Below are positions 36,266 through 49,089 of a DNA stretch of 64,000 nt, piece after piece. Position 1 is the first letter of the stretch. Each line of letters opens with the position of its first letter. The stretch is from Eucommia ulmoides (lineage: Eukaryota > Streptophyta > Magnoliopsida > Garryales > Eucommiaceae): positions 40,359,712 to 40,423,711 of the forward strand of contig CM028335.1 in the NCBI GenBank assembly GCA_016647705.1, given 5' to 3'. The translations under genes were made by a program, and so were the position numbers. The notes beneath the pieces are model-generated. The model had not been told where the DNA came from, ran no database searches, and saw only the letters and a list, made by a program, of their open reading frames with translations.

Positions 36266-36297
36266 CCTACCAAACCAGACCAGTCAACCCACCTACC
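36266..36297. promoter_or_regulatory. AC-element and W-box-like sites upstream of reductase
   Basis: ACCTACC at 36291-36297 is a perfect AC-I element, the MYB site shared by lignin/phenylpropanoid genes. CCTACC at 36266-36271 is a near match. AGTCAA within CAGTCAACCC (36281-36290) is the complement of a TTGACT W-box. Their position just upstream of the TATA box fits co-regulation with C4H and other P450s, but function is unproven. Confidence 0.4.
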
Positions 36298-36589
36298 AAA
36301 GTGTATTCATGGTTCAACGAAACCGCGCGGATTATTTTATATTTTTTCTTAACCCACCATTAAATTTACTTTCATGTTACTATTGTTGTCTAGATTGTTA
36401 TTTTTTTCTTATACAATTCTTCGTATCCTTTAGTAAAAGAGCTTCATGTTCAACCAATTAAGCAATTTGATAGTTCATGTCGGGATCGCACAGCAACGTG
36501 GAGGATGGACTTCTGATTTTTTGCTCCTACCTAGATCATCTCCAAGAAGATTCTTGCAAGTCGGTTTTCAGTAAACAACATTCGGTATG

Positions 36590-36822
36590 AGAATAAGTAC
36601 TTGCTTAACTAACTAAGCACAACAGTCACGAACTAATCACATAAAAATTCAACGTCATTTTATTTGTGATCACATTCAGAAATAACACGTAACTATTGAA
36701 TATGTTGATACTTCCGATCAACTCGCTAATATTTTTACTAAATATCTAGCTGAAGATCAATTTATCAAAATAATTCGAGATTTAGGTATGACTAGACATA
36801 ATGGTGTATGCTTAGAGTAATG
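36590..36822 (+). pseudogene. Copia RNase H C-terminus
   Basis: The frame reads VTIEYVDTSDQLANIFTKYL then AEDQFIKIIRDLGM and a stop near 36820, the conserved end of copia polyproteins. A stop interrupts the upstream HFICDHIQK segment. The sequence 36430-36590 is probably degraded upstream pol. It belongs to the same LTR family as copia element A but lacks RT, so continuity with the left part is not shown. Confidence 0.85.
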
Positions 36823-37098
36823 ATTTGATCATTCGTCTTTACTTTTTGAGATGATAAAGGGGGAGAAATTATATAATGTTTAGGGTATTTGTTCACCTGA
36901 GCATTGCAATTATATAGAGGATAAATTTCTTTTCAAGATTTTTATGTTTGTATTAAATAGAAAATATTTTTGAAATATTTCTCATTAACGATGTTTAAAT
37001 GAATTAAAAAAAACCCGTTCTCAGATTTAGGGGGTGCGTGATTACATTATTTTTTAGAAAATATCAAAATTAATTGTCATCATAAAAAATGAAGAGAT

Positions 37099-37764
37099 TG
37101 TTGAGTCTAATGTTTTGATTGACAATTAAACGTTGATATTTTATAAAATTAATATTTTTATTGAGTGGTTTCAAATTTAAGTTTTATATGTTGAAATGAG
37201 AAAAAAGATTTGATCAAAAAGAAAAATTGTTGAAGAATTCATAATAGGTGCAAAATGGAAGTAATGAAGATTTGAAGAGTATTGAAAACAATTAGGTAAA
37301 AACAACTTATTACTTTTATACTCTTAATGCAACCCGAATTAGGATCATGCACGACCCTTGAAAATGAATAAATCTTATGTGTGTAGTGATAAGTTTAGGG
37401 TCTTAATATTTTTTTTAGTAAGTATTGAGTCATTAAAATATTTTTTGTTAAGGATCTAATTGAAAAAGTGATTTTAACACTTAAAAAAGTGAATTTTGGG
37501 GTCAATTCGGTCAATCGACGAAAGGAGTTGGTCGATTAACCAAAATAGTGAGTTAAAGTGAAATGGGTAACCTACTAGTTGGATCGGTCAATAGACAAGT
37601 TGGATCGGTCGACTAACGAATCCAATAACTGAAAATGGAAAAATGAGATACCCTACTAATCAAATTGGTCAACTAATCATCAACAGATCAACAATCATAA
37701 CTCTTGAAAGATAAGAAATTTCGATAAATTTTTATAACTACTCAATTCACCCCCTTCTTTAACA
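37099..37764 (+). repeat. Copia 3' LTR, rearranged
   Basis: It starts TGTTGAGTCTAATG after the 3' internal region (AAAGGGGGAGAA at 36855) and contains TCGGTCAATCGAC motifs like the window-start LTR. After about 37680 it jumps to sequence matching the end of a related shorter LTR (compare complement of 40260-40320), so it is shortened. Beyond 37764 the sequence turns to the inverted element. Confidence 0.75.
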
Positions 37765-38537
37765 AATTGCATTCCGATTGAGAAAATCTTTTTTCTCAAT
37801 CGATCATAAGATTTTAATTGAGAAAAGAAATCAACACTTAATTATCTATCAAAATCTTGAGATCAATAATCTCCCTAAACTCAATTAATTGTCTATCAAA
37901 ATCTTGTGATCAGTTGACCGATCAGTGCTGGATCACCCTTTTCAATTATATTTCAACTCTAATCTTCAATATTTTCGACCTTTTAACCGATTTCTATTCT
38001 CGGTTAACTTAATTGACATTATTAATCAATTTTAAATACTATTTTTTCTTAGATCAATTTCACATTGGAGCAAATATGTGAACTAATTAGGATCCTAATA
38101 AAAACACACATAAATATAAATCATTTTTGTGTCGTGTATGATCTTAATCGGGATACATTAAGAGTAAAAAATGACTTGAGTTATTTTCACCTAAATTCTT
38201 CAGAATCCTCAATCTCTTAATGTTTATCTCTTTGTCTGTCTCTTTGCATCTTTAGCAATTACTTCATGATAATATCATCAATGAAACTTTTACACTGAAA
38301 TACTCAATAAACTCGTTAGTTCTACAAAAAACATCAATACTTAATTGTTCATCAAAATCTTGGGATCAATAATCTCCCTATTTTTTATGATAACAATTAA
38401 CTTTGATATTTTCTTCAAAATAAAAATATAACCACGCTACCCCTAAATCCGAGGACAGATTTTTAACTCGTTAAAGTATAATCATGAAGATAATTTTAAA
38501 AACTCATAAGATATTCAACGAAGCACAAAATATGATC

Positions 38538-38538
<1 letters not shown>

Positions 38539-38597
<59 letters not shown>
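38539..38597 (+). repeat. (TA)n microsatellite
   Basis: About 58 bases of pure TA lie in the 3' region of the gag-only copia element, likely length-variable. The surrounding 38372-39360 is AT-rich non-coding element sequence with CTCCCTCTTTGTCATCTC (the complement of a purine-rich tract) near 38774-38791. Confidence 0.97.
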
Positions 38598-38599
<2 letters not shown>

Positions 38600-39455
38600 A
38601 AGCATAACATAATCATATTAACATTGTTCTCCCCCTATAACAGTGCAATACTTAGGCGAACAAAATTTAAACATTAACTAACTCATTTTAAGCGCAACTA
38701 TGGTTTCCCCCTTTATATCTTTCCTTATAATCAATTCAATTCATTTAATATATTTAATAAAACATAAATATATTCTCCCTCTTTGTCATCTCAAAAAGTA
38801 GGGAAGGAGAACCAAAAACATCACTCATAGCATGCAATCTCCCACTATATAATTGTAAACAAACAAATTTATGCATAGGATAATAAACTTAAGACAATCA
38901 TAACATTTTAATAATGTAGCATGAAATCATATAATTTTAGTTATGCAACATACCTTATTCATGATACTGATTAATATCTTCCTTGTAGATAGAATCAAGA
39001 AACGTGTAATCTTTAATGCACTAGGACATTAAGCATATTTCAATGATAATTTATGAATTTGTCAATCATAAATCTAATGCATGCTTTTAGAACGGTTATG
39101 ATCAATACTTAGAATTCCATATATGAATGTATTATATAATTCATTTATCATTTAAATAAACGCAATATTTCTAAATCACATAATATGTTTTAAAATCAAA
39201 TATATGATCACTACTTGATATAAGCACATAAAAACATGTTAATACGCTTTAACTAAATATGATTATCAGGATCACGATGCATTGTTTCTAAGATAACAAA
39301 TAAGCACATCATTCAGTATAAATCTTAGAAACCAATACCAACTTACCTATTCGGCAAGTCGGACACCTCATTTTTTAACAAATTTAATGAATTTAAATTG
39401 CGAAGGGTAAGGAGTACCTCTTATGTCCTTAGTGACAACTTTACTTTTTACCTCA

Positions 39456-39788
39456 TTAAGTTCTCTTATCATCGCTTGATACTTCGGAACTACTGGAATC
39501 TGTATCATCCCATGTTTCTTTCATAAGTCTCTTTTTTTTCTTTAGCTTTCTTTCTGATCCATCCTCATACTGTCGCATAGCCATCTCATGTGTCATTAGG
39601 TTGCAGATGAGGTCATCAATTTCATACTTTGCAATATCATTTGCTTCCTCAATTGCAGTCACCTTTGACTCCCACACCTTAGTTAATCTCAAGATTTTTC
39701 GAACTTTATCCTCCGTGGTGTATGGCTTTCCAAGTTGATTCAAATGGTTGTAAATATTGTTGAACAATGTGTACATCTCTTGAATCAA
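39456..39788 (-). CDS. Copia gag fragment, open frame
   Basis: A 110-residue open frame matches the middle of copia Gag: MYTLFNNIYNHLNQLGK, VRKILRLTKVWESKVTAI, EANDIAKYEIDDLICNLMTH, then a basic and serine-rich tail ending near the element's 3' region. It lacks the N-terminal part (readable but broken at 39789-40200) and the CCHC knuckle. The zinc knuckle and all pol are absent because of the internal deletion. It is unlikely to act alone. Confidence 0.7.
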   Translation of the reverse strand: MIQEMYTLFNNIYNHLNQLGKPYTTEDKVRKILRLTKVWESKVTAIEEANDIAKYEIDDLICNLMTHEMAMRQYEDGSERKLKKKKRLMKETWDDTDSSSSEVSSDDKRT

Positions 39789-41137
39789 TTCTGCTTCACC
39801 CTTCTGAATAATTCAAATTATTGGATTAAGGCATTGATTTTTGACTGCTTTACTTGACTAATTCATTCGTGGGTAATCTGCACTTTGTCCCACATCTCTT
39901 TCGTCGATCTGTAACTTGAGACCCTGGAATATTCGTTAGCATCTAAAGAGCAAAATAAAATATTAATAGCCTAAGAATTAATGGAAAGCTTCTGTTTATC
40001 AGAAGTGGTCAATTGCTCTTTCTTCTTGGTAACTCCATTTTCCATAGGGACAAATGGATCATCCTCAATCAATAGCTACATGTCATAATTTGTGGCCTGA
40101 AGGAATGCAATCATCCTGTCATTCTAGAATGCATAATTTTCACCGGCAAACAAAGGTGGTCAGTGCATAGATTACCCCTCACCTAGTATGCATATCGGGT
40201 GATCTTTGTTAGCTTGTGTATCGAGCTAAACCAGCTCTGATACCAATTGTTGGCCAATGATCTACCCAAGAGGAGGGTGAATTGGGTAGTTATAAAAATT
40301 TATCGAAATTTCTTATCTTTAAACACTTAAATAATAAAATAATCAATTTATCCTAAATCGATTATTATATTTATAAAGCACCGAATAAGTGTTCAAATTT
40401 AGGTGCACACCCAAATAACAAAAATATAAATAATGTAAATCAATGCAGCACACAAGAATATATCCTGGTTCATCGAGCTATTCTTGGCTAATTTAGTCAT
40501 CTAAGCCCCAAAAAGATTCGCACCAACTAAACCACTTGATCCCTTTAATAGGTAGGAACCAAACATTTACACAACGATTCTTTTCATAGGCTCAGAATCA
40601 ATTTTATAATTCCTTTTTCACAGGCTAAGGAAGAAACTTAGCTAATCTTCAACGTTTAAGAGGAATTTCCCTACACTTGATTCTGGATCACTCATTCTCA
40701 ATCATATTTCAATTCCAATCTTTAACGTTTTCGACCCTTTAACTGATTTCTTTTCTCGATTAACTTAATTGACACTATTAATCAATTTTAAACACTAATC
40801 TTTCTTAGGTCAATTTTTCTTTTTCAATGTGAACTAATTAAGATCCTAATAAAAACACACATAAATATAAATCATTTTTGTGTCGTGTGTGATCCTAATC
40901 GGGATACATTAAGAGTAAAAAATGACTTGAATTATTTTCATCTAAATTCTTCAGAATCTTCAATCTCTTAATGTTTGTCTATTTGTCTATCTCTTTGCAT
41001 CCTTAGCAATTATTTCATGATAACATCATCAATGGAACTTTTACACTTAAACACTCAATAAACTCATTAGTTTCACAAAAAAAAAATAAAAAAATCAACA
41101 CTTAATTCTCCATCAAAATCTTGGGATCAACAATAAA

Positions 41138-42658
41138 ACTAACTGTTGAAGCGGGCGGTCAACTGGCAGGGGAGTTCGGTCAATTGACGGGCCTAGTCAA
41201 ATGTTCTGACTGATTCGATTTTTGGGTCAAATCACCTCGTTTTTTATGACTTTAAATAATTTTTCAAGGGAGTTAATGGTTTGCCAATATATATATATAT
41301 ATAATATTATGCGTTTCCTATTTATTTGGTCCACATATTTATTTATTCTCTTAATTAAATTGATAAAATACTTCATGTTATTATGGATTTTGATTTGAAA
41401 AAGTTTTGAGCGCCAAAACAAGCTTTTCTAAAAGTATTTTTAAATGTAACATATTTATTTTGAAGGTATACGATATATGGGGTCTGGAAGTATCATTTAA
41501 TGTCATGGCTTTCGAAAACTAGCCGTTATAGGTCTAATTTTAGGTCTATTAATATACACCTGTGGGATTAAAAGAATGTAATCAAGATCAAATTTTTAGC
41601 TATTTTAAGAGAGATTTTTACGCTGACAATTATAAGTGAGATTATTGAAAGAGTTCTTAATCAAAGGTGTCAAAGTTCTTGTCAATGATTTGAGTTCTCT
41701 ATTGTGCTATTGTAATTATTTTCAATAAATTCCAGTGAGATCTTTCCAAGCTATTTATTTTGCCTTTTTAGATTATTTGATTAATTGCTTGGATAAATTG
41801 TTTGTGAAAAATCATTTTCAAATTTAATTTCGTGAAAATCTTCAAAACGATTTTTATTTAAGAAATCTGATTATTTGATATATGTGCTTTAAATTGTTTA
41901 AAATCAAATTTTTGTCTCACTTGGAATCTATCACTTAGTCTTTCGGGACATTAATCGAATATAATTGTATTAAAGTGATAAAAGCTACTTGTGGGAAGAA
42001 ACTGGTAAATCTTTTGTATTTGTGAGTTTGAGTGGATTAGATACATTTGTGTCGATGTCTAATTAGGGTAGCTAGGGTTTAATCTTTAGCTTGAGAAAAA
42101 AGATTGGGTTTTAATATTTTGCTTGAAAAAGGATTAGGGTTTGATCTTTAGCTTGCGAAAATGATTAGGTTAGTATCTAGTCTTTGAAAAGATTATATTT
42201 TAATTCTCCATGTAATAGAACTAGAGTTATTATAAAGTTTCTTCCTAAGCCTGCGAAAAGGATAACTGTAATAGTGTGAAAGAGTGATAGGTTGATATTC
42301 TGAGCCTGTGAAAAGAATTAGGAGTGATAGGTTGATATTCTAAGCCTATGAAAAGAATAATAATTGTAAGGGTTCGCTTCCTACTTGGTAAAGGAATCCA
42401 GGAGGAGTGGAATACGAAATCCTTGTAGAGCTCGAGGGATTGGATGTAGATAAGATTAGCTTGCCGAACCAGGATAAATTCTTGTGTGGTGCATTGTTAC
42501 TTTTCTGTTAGTTTAGGCATGCACTTAGCTAAACGTATTTTTGCTACTTAACAAGATAATAATCAATTTAGGAAAATTGATATCTTGAATTTGAATTTAT
42601 TGTTAAATTTTTATAACTATCCAATTCACCTCCTCTTAGGTAGATATTTAGGCCAACA
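41138..42658 (+). repeat. Copia LTR, 3' portion
   Basis: The right-hand part of a plus-strand LTR of the element A family starts abruptly beside the inverted element and ends GGCCAACA at 42658. It includes GGTCAACTGGC and GGTCAATTGACGG motifs and several AAAAGATTAGG-type short repeats. It may be the other half of the LTR interrupted at 37764. Confidence 0.8.
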
Positions 42659-42830
42659 ATAGGTACCAGAGTTAGTTTAGCTAAATATGCTTAAAATCCT
42701 TGCTAAAATGATCAAATGGCACACCACGTAAATAGTCTAGGTGAAGGACAATCTATGCATCGTCCTCCTTTGTTCATAGGTGATAACTATCCATTCTGGA
42801 AAGATAGAACAAAAACCTAGCAACCTAGTA
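42659..42830 (+). pseudogene. Copia primer site and gag start
   Basis: AGGTACCAGAGTT at 42661 is the primer site. ATG 42716 starts a gag N-terminus with GEGQSMHRPPLFIGDNYPFW, a closer match to the family than element A. Copia similarity stops near 42830. The stretch 42830-43250 has nothing I recognise. Confidence 0.8.
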
Positions 42831-43250
42831 CATTTTTTAAAACTCAATGCTAGGTGACAATTTGTTTTTTCAAATAAAATTCGGCCCAAATAAAAATATT
42901 TTCAAAATCGATGCCTAGAAATGCCCCTGAACTATTTTTAAAAGGGTTTAACAAAAAAACAAAAACATCTTAACCAAAAGCATTTCAAAAAGAAAAAGTT
43001 TATTTTTACAAGGAACATAATTAACACAACAAACACATAAGGTAGTTGTCGCGTTTTTTTTTTTTTCTCGTGGTGCGTCAATAGGTTACTTTCTCAGGAT
43101 GAATGAAAATTTGCAATGATGAGTAAGACTTAGAATGAGGGTCTTGAAAAGGGTAGGACAGTATACCGTCAAAGTAAGGATGTAGACCTGTCTAGATTAG
43201 GATTGACATCTAAGGTTTAGTGGGACCATAGTAGTTAGATAAATGATAGC

Positions 43251-44617
43251 TGGTGGTGGAATATTACGTCGCTACTTTCACCGTAAGTGTATGGGTCAAG
43301 TTTTAGTATAGATGGGAAGGAGTGGGGTTGTTGTATTTACAGAGATTGGTTGAGATTATTATCGAGTACCGCGATTTTCATAACCTAACTTTATTTAGGC
43401 GACATAAATTGAGTTTATAATTAATTAATACTATTACTAAAATACTAATTATACTAATATTACTATATTGAGATGTTTAGGGGAAAATATTATCTAGGGA
43501 TTAACTTTATTTACAAAAATGTGTTTGGTTTCGTTTAGTTTATAATAACGGTATTCAACCTATCCGACAATTTCTGTATCGTAAACTCACTCACCACCTC
43601 TCCCGAGTGTAAGATGAGTGAATATGCGACTTCGTGTCAACGAAGAAGTCCTTCTCAACGTCTTAATGACACTAGGTCACATGAGTCTTGCCCCAACGTC
43701 ATTGATTGCACACTTTCTAACTCCCTCCCAAGTTATTAGATTGTTACGTTGTATTTACCCTAGTCCGAATTCGCGGTTACCTCTCCCGAGTATTAAACCT
43801 CGTATTCTCTATATATCTAAACAAGCAAATAATCAAAGAATAACGGTAAACACAATCAAATAACGAAGAACAACCATTAACGAAACACAACTCAAATAAA
43901 TAATGATTTCATAAATATTATAAATCCCTAGACAAAATACGTTTAGCTCATAGAAGTAACCATTTATACAATGAGAAACGAGCTAAATATGCTCAACAAC
44001 CTACCGAAGTTAAGAAAATAAAGAGAGAAACAGAAGAACTTAGCCGTAGTCCAAAAGATTTGCCGCTAAAATCGTTCAATGTTCACTTTTTCTGCTTCGC
44101 AACGTGTTCTTCTCCTTCGAATTTGGTTGAGTACTCCCCAAAACACTCTCAAAATATTAGGAACCCTAAGGGGTCTCTAATGGGCTCTCCTTACCGAATG
44201 GAGAGGAGAGGAGAAGATATAGGGGCTCAAAATATCTAAATAAATATCTAATAGCACTGTCATGGCGTTGGGTATGTCGGCTGGGTCACAGCCTCGACGG
44301 TGGATGCAGCAGTGGAAGTAGAGACTAGCTGTTGTTTCACCACCGCGGCGGTGGATTTTTAACAACTTTAGAGCCTTCTCTGTATCTTGACTGCCGCGAC
44401 GGTGGTCTACAGTTCTGAATTTTGCCCTTATACTTGTTTTTCTACCATTCTTCCACCGTTCTTGAACTGATTTGATCATTTATGATCCGTTTTCATGTCT
44501 TTTCACCCCACATACCTGATTTATACAAAAATACATAAAAACATATTAAAACATAATAAACGTACTCAAAAGCTAACAGGTTCGGTTTGGAAATAGATAG
44601 GTGAATTACACCTATCA
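43251..44617 (-). mobile_element. Solo LTR, Athila-like family, minus orientation
   Basis: It starts TGGTGG and ends CACCTATCA on the plus strand, flanked by perfect ATAGC duplications (43246-43250, 44618-44622). It is the reverse complement of the 22102-23528 family, including the GC-rich box near 44340-44400 and the CTCTCCCGAGTGTAAG motif at 43599-43614. It has no coding region. Confidence 0.93.
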
Positions 44618-44890
44618 ATAGCCTGGAGCAGTAGGGTTTTGACTTAGTGGATTCTCTATCCCAGAACTTGGAAACGGATTCTCATTCTGATTTTTAGAAC
44701 TGGGCGGAGTAGTTGGTATCTTGCTTGGCATCCCACTTGGCGAAGGGACTGGGGTGCTTGAACAAACTGATTGAGATCTTTAACCATCACTATCAATTGG
44801 TTGATTGTTTCTTGTTTGTGGGCCATCTCATTAATATCGAAAGGTTTAGGGTGGTCAGGAAGCCATCTTATGGATGATTCGAGCTTAACT
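44618..44890 (-). pseudogene. Possible gypsy (Tat-type) gag N-terminal fragment
   Basis: The minus-strand frame reads WLPDHPKPFDINEMAHKQ then ETINQLIVMVKDLNQ, a pattern like Gag starts of Tat/Ogre-type gypsy elements. The next 44900-45000 may be the leader of the same element. It is short and broken, and the lineage call is tentative. Confidence 0.4.
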
Positions 44891-44999
44891 AGAAATAATT
44901 AGACTTATAGGGAAAATTGGAATCAAATTTTTAGAACCATTTTATTATAGTTTATTAGATCAAGTTAAAACCATAAGTCCACATGAATTATAGGTGGTC

Positions 45000-47900
45000 C
45001 ACGATTAGCTCAAACCAATGTTTTCAATCCCGGTAGAGAAAGATGCAACACAACATGCCACTTGAGGTGAATGAATTTTCATTAATCTGAAAGTCGTTAA
45101 TTCTATCCAAATCAAAGGGAATAGACATCATTTTTACAACCATATCTAATGACTCAAAATTCAAACAACTCGAAACATTATGACAGAAGCTAAAATATTG
45201 AAATACAACTCTTTGAAACGTGATATGGGGGAAATCTTTCGACCTCCACTTAGAGACCAACATGTCCTACAGTGACCCCTATTGAGGTCTACTCATCCTT
45301 TGAAAAGGTCCCATGATGTGCATTGGCATGGACTTCTCCATTTACTAACCTGTGACCAAAGCAACCTCAGGCGTGACACTTTATACTAACACCAATCAAC
45401 AAGCAGAGGTCCACTGGCTTCATAAACTCTTCCCACATCTCTATTAAAAACCTTGTGCAGAGTTGGGAACGATGATCAGTCTTGAGCACAAGTCCCAAGG
45501 CAACTGATGTGGGAAATATCTACAGATATCTGAGATGTCGATCTCCTATAACCTCTCGTGTCAAGCATCGACCTTATCATGTCTATATAATGTGACCAAT
45601 CATGGTACAACTGAGCTCATCTTGACAAACACCATCCAACGACTAGTGTCGAAGGGTTCTCCACTAAGGCTTCTGGGTTGGCTTCAGACCTGCGACCTTA
45701 GGAAAACGACCTCCTAAGCTACCAGTAAGGGTTTTCTCATCCTTATGGGTTGGGATATTTCTCTTGTTCATCTGGGTCAGCCCACGGGCTCAACCTGGTG
45801 GGCTACAAGACAATGCCCAATGTTCTAATCTCCTCATGCACCTTCTCATTGGCCACTCACCGACTTTTCTTAATGAACAACGCTCAGAGCCCTAATTCGG
45901 TGCTAATTTATCTCATTGCCTATAAATATCCTGGCATTCAATGTCCTAAGTATAGCTCAACCACTCACTTGAAGAAAATAATTTTTTTTTCTAAGCTCTA
46001 ATTCTCATGCTGGAGAGACTTTACTGGGCACACTTTAGCGGGTTTTGTGTAGGTATCAGCTTGGACTTTAGAATTGTTGACCATTGAATATTTAACTATT
46101 GATTGAGGACTGCCTAAAGAATAGTAAACTCCATACTAAAAATCTCCACCTTAGCAAGAAATTTTCATGTGTGTGCTTATAGGACCAACTGGGGGTGCTA
46201 ACCAAATTTAGACACCAACAAAATAACTTACATACTTGATTATGACTACTTTTAGATTTATGTAAACTCTTTCATCATTTTTCATTTCACCGATATTGAA
46301 ACTTTGCTTGATTGAATCTTGTATTTTAAAAAAGATTGACTATCCACACATAACATGTACATATAAGTATCCTCTTCCATTTTCCTAGGACCATGTGTCC
46401 TATAGGGATTCTAGCAATACTTCGACTTAGAATAATAATCATGAGTCTTATTGGCTCACTAACAAAATCTACTAAGACTTTGATTGACAAATCTTTAAAT
46501 TTTTTACGTCCCCAAACAAACATCCATCTCAAGTTGGTGATCAGAGATATGTGCTTTTAGTATTGGCCTCGACTATTAAACCAACATGGCCAGATGTACC
46601 TACATAATCCCTTTTTCTAACCTACAAGGTTTATCATTTGTGAGCAATAAAATGTAATGCAAGTGCTTGTGCTTCGGAAGAGATACAAATATGAATAGAA
46701 TATACAAGAAATGAATAGCAGATATATGTACAAAAAGTAAAACCCATACATCACACACACATAACTTGATTTACAAACAAAAGAGAAAAGATAACAAAAC
46801 AAAATTAGGCATTTGAATTTAATTTATTTTCACTTATTTAGATATTATAGGTTCTACCCATTAAAATAAATCCCCAGCAGAGCCACCAACTAACATATTC
46901 CAGATTTTTATAGTAGAATTGAAAAGATTATTATGCTTAAAAGTGATCATTTTTTTAATGTCAGTTTCTAATGAAAGAACTTAAGCCAATTTTCAGAAAA
47001 ATGAGTTGCCACCTAGTATTGAGTTTAAATGGTGTGCTTGTTCACTGGATTTTTGAAAAAAAAAATAATATCAGAAAAATGGCTTAAGTAAAGATTAACT
47101 CCAAAAAAATGTGGTCCGACTAAAGATTTTTCAAAGAGTTTAGGGGTTATTTACGCTCCAAGAAGGTGTTAGGCACCCCCAACATGCCTATGAAAAAGCG
47201 GTACCTCATTTTAAATGAAGTCTAATAAAATTTAATTCCAAATATTTTAATTTGTTTTGAAATCATTTTCCAAAAAACTTTTTATTTTTTATTTTTGAAA
47301 AAGGGTGAAACAATTTTTTAGTATTTTTTAAATGTTCCATCCAGTACGACCTTTTATCCAATATCAATAAATTTGACAAGGATGATCCGAGGGGGAAGTT
47401 ATATTTAGAATCTAATGGATTTCCTAATTTCAAATGAGCAAACCAATTCGAATGGATCATGGATGCAATGGAAGCAAAGTCATGATGATAATGGGATTAA
47501 ACTAATGTGACATGGACCTATTTAATTTTAATCAAACATATATGACATGAAAATTACTTGGCTTCAATTCTAAATGATCATGATTCAAATATAAATGCAA
47601 ATGAAATGAATATAAAATGAACTATGAGTTACATGAAATGAGTTTTTCTTGGACCAAATAAAGATAAATGTAAGTTAAAATGCAATTTCATGAAAATTAG
47701 ATATGGTTACCTAAAAATTATTTTCATAATTTATAGTCTATCTGAAATGAAACTAATGCTTAGTCTGAGTAACATGGAATATTTAAATGATGTAGGTGAT
47801 GACAAGTATGATTTATATGAATGTCATTACATATCCTAAACTTGAATACACTAAATAGATCAAACATAATCTAACCTCAAGATCATATGAGATGACTTAA

Positions 47901-48230
47901 CAATATGACGAATTAAATGGATTTCCTAATCTAGTTAGGTCGTGATAAATGAGATGGATAAAAAATATAAGTGGCAAGAATACGATATGTCCTAAAATTT
48001 TATTAAAATGGTACGGATGGTTCCAAATTATATGTTCCAAAATGGCCAAAGATGCTACATGCTTAAAACTTATCAAATGTGATGGAAAATGAAATGTCGC
48101 GAAATGCAATTTTTTATATTTATCGATTTGCTCAGTTGGATTAAAGAAATCAAAATCATGAAATTCCTTCAATTTCTATTGAATGAGAATCAAGAGAATA
48201 ACATAAAAATAAGTTTTCGCCAAAACTAGC
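45000..48230. other. Degraded LTR-retrotransposon sequence, no gene
   Basis: Nothing coding is supported. 45240-46200 reads like LTR or leader sequence (for example GATGTGGGAAATATCTACAG at 45500-45519). 46870-47200 holds CCCCAGCAGAGCCACCA and GAGTTGCCACCTAGTATT with GTTAGGCACCCCCA, a conserved LTR block also present at 10300-10340. The rest is AT-rich. Confidence 0.55.
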
Positions 48231-49089
48231 TGATGCAAACCTCACCAAGGATTAGTGAGACCTGAAACCAACTTAGGGTTTCTTTGCGAAGATCGAAACT
48301 AAATTAGATTTTGAACGAGCTAAAAATACAGAAATTGAAAGATAGATTACCTTGACTCAACGTTTATGAATGAAACGCGAACCAATGGTATAATGATCTT
48401 GACCCAATGATTATAATGAATCACGAATCAAATATATAAGTTTGAACGCCACAAGAAACTCTTGATAAGTTCAGGAAAAGTTCTCGGAAGAACTAAAGAG
48501 AAAACTCTCACAATTTTTATTAATCAAAGTAATGTATCGTTTTTCATGGAATACAAGTCTCTTAAAAAGATAAAAGAAAAACCCTAGCTAGTGAATAGTG
48601 CAGCCGTGAACAGTGTCCGTGAACAGTACATGAATAGTAGCGGCCACAATAGAACTAAAAGGAAACCCTAGAGGACTAAGGAATCCTAGAGAAATAAGGA
48701 AACCCTATTCCTAATCTAAAAAGGAAATAACTAATTCCTAATCTAAAAAGGAAAAGGCTAAATTGGCAATATTGCCTTACAAATTATCAAATAAATAACT
48801 AAATTAAAAATAAAACACTAATAAATAAAATAAATATGCTGAGAATTTCATGGTCCTCAAGCCTTGGTCTATTTGAGTTCATGTCTAAACCCATTCACTT
48901 GCTTTGATGAGATGGATTAGGCCTTGATCGTCATTTGGGCCTAATTTGGGCTTTATTGTTTTCGATTCAGCTGAAAGCTCTTGAATTAGCCCATTAAGCG
49001 CTTCTTTGATCTTCTTGGATCTTGCCTTGGTAATGGGCCCAACCGGGACATGCAATGTGTCCTTTGATGTTGCTTGTTGGTTCTCATCA
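48231..49089 (+). mobile_element. Solo LTR of the gypsy element 1 family
   Basis: The 859 bases start TGATGCAAACCTC and end GGTTCTCATCA, with perfect CTAGC duplications at 48226-48230 and 49090-49094. It is close to both LTRs of gypsy element 1 along its length. No internal region remains, so it arose by LTR-LTR recombination. Confidence 0.95.

Larger units (their letters stand above)
37765..41132 (-). mobile_element. Internally deleted copia element (gag only)
   Basis: On the minus strand there is a 5' LTR at 40248-41132 (885 bases, TGTTG...CCAACA) and a primer site (complement of about 40231-40247, TTGGTATCAGAGCTGG). Gag follows, then directly the 3' untranslated region with a polypurine tract and a partial 3' LTR (about 37930-38371). 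There is no protease, integrase, RT or RNase H. Region 37765-37930 is a rearranged junction with repeated LTR words. It resembles gag-only non-autonomous plant retrotransposons (TR-GAG type). The bases after 41132 (ATAAA) have no certain partner at the left. Confidence 0.75.

Noticed and set aside
26745..36600. Whole reductase gene transposed into a copia element
   Set aside because: The two copia pieces do not abut: RT and most of RNase H are missing between them. No transposon ends bracket the gene. It is kept only as a question to check.
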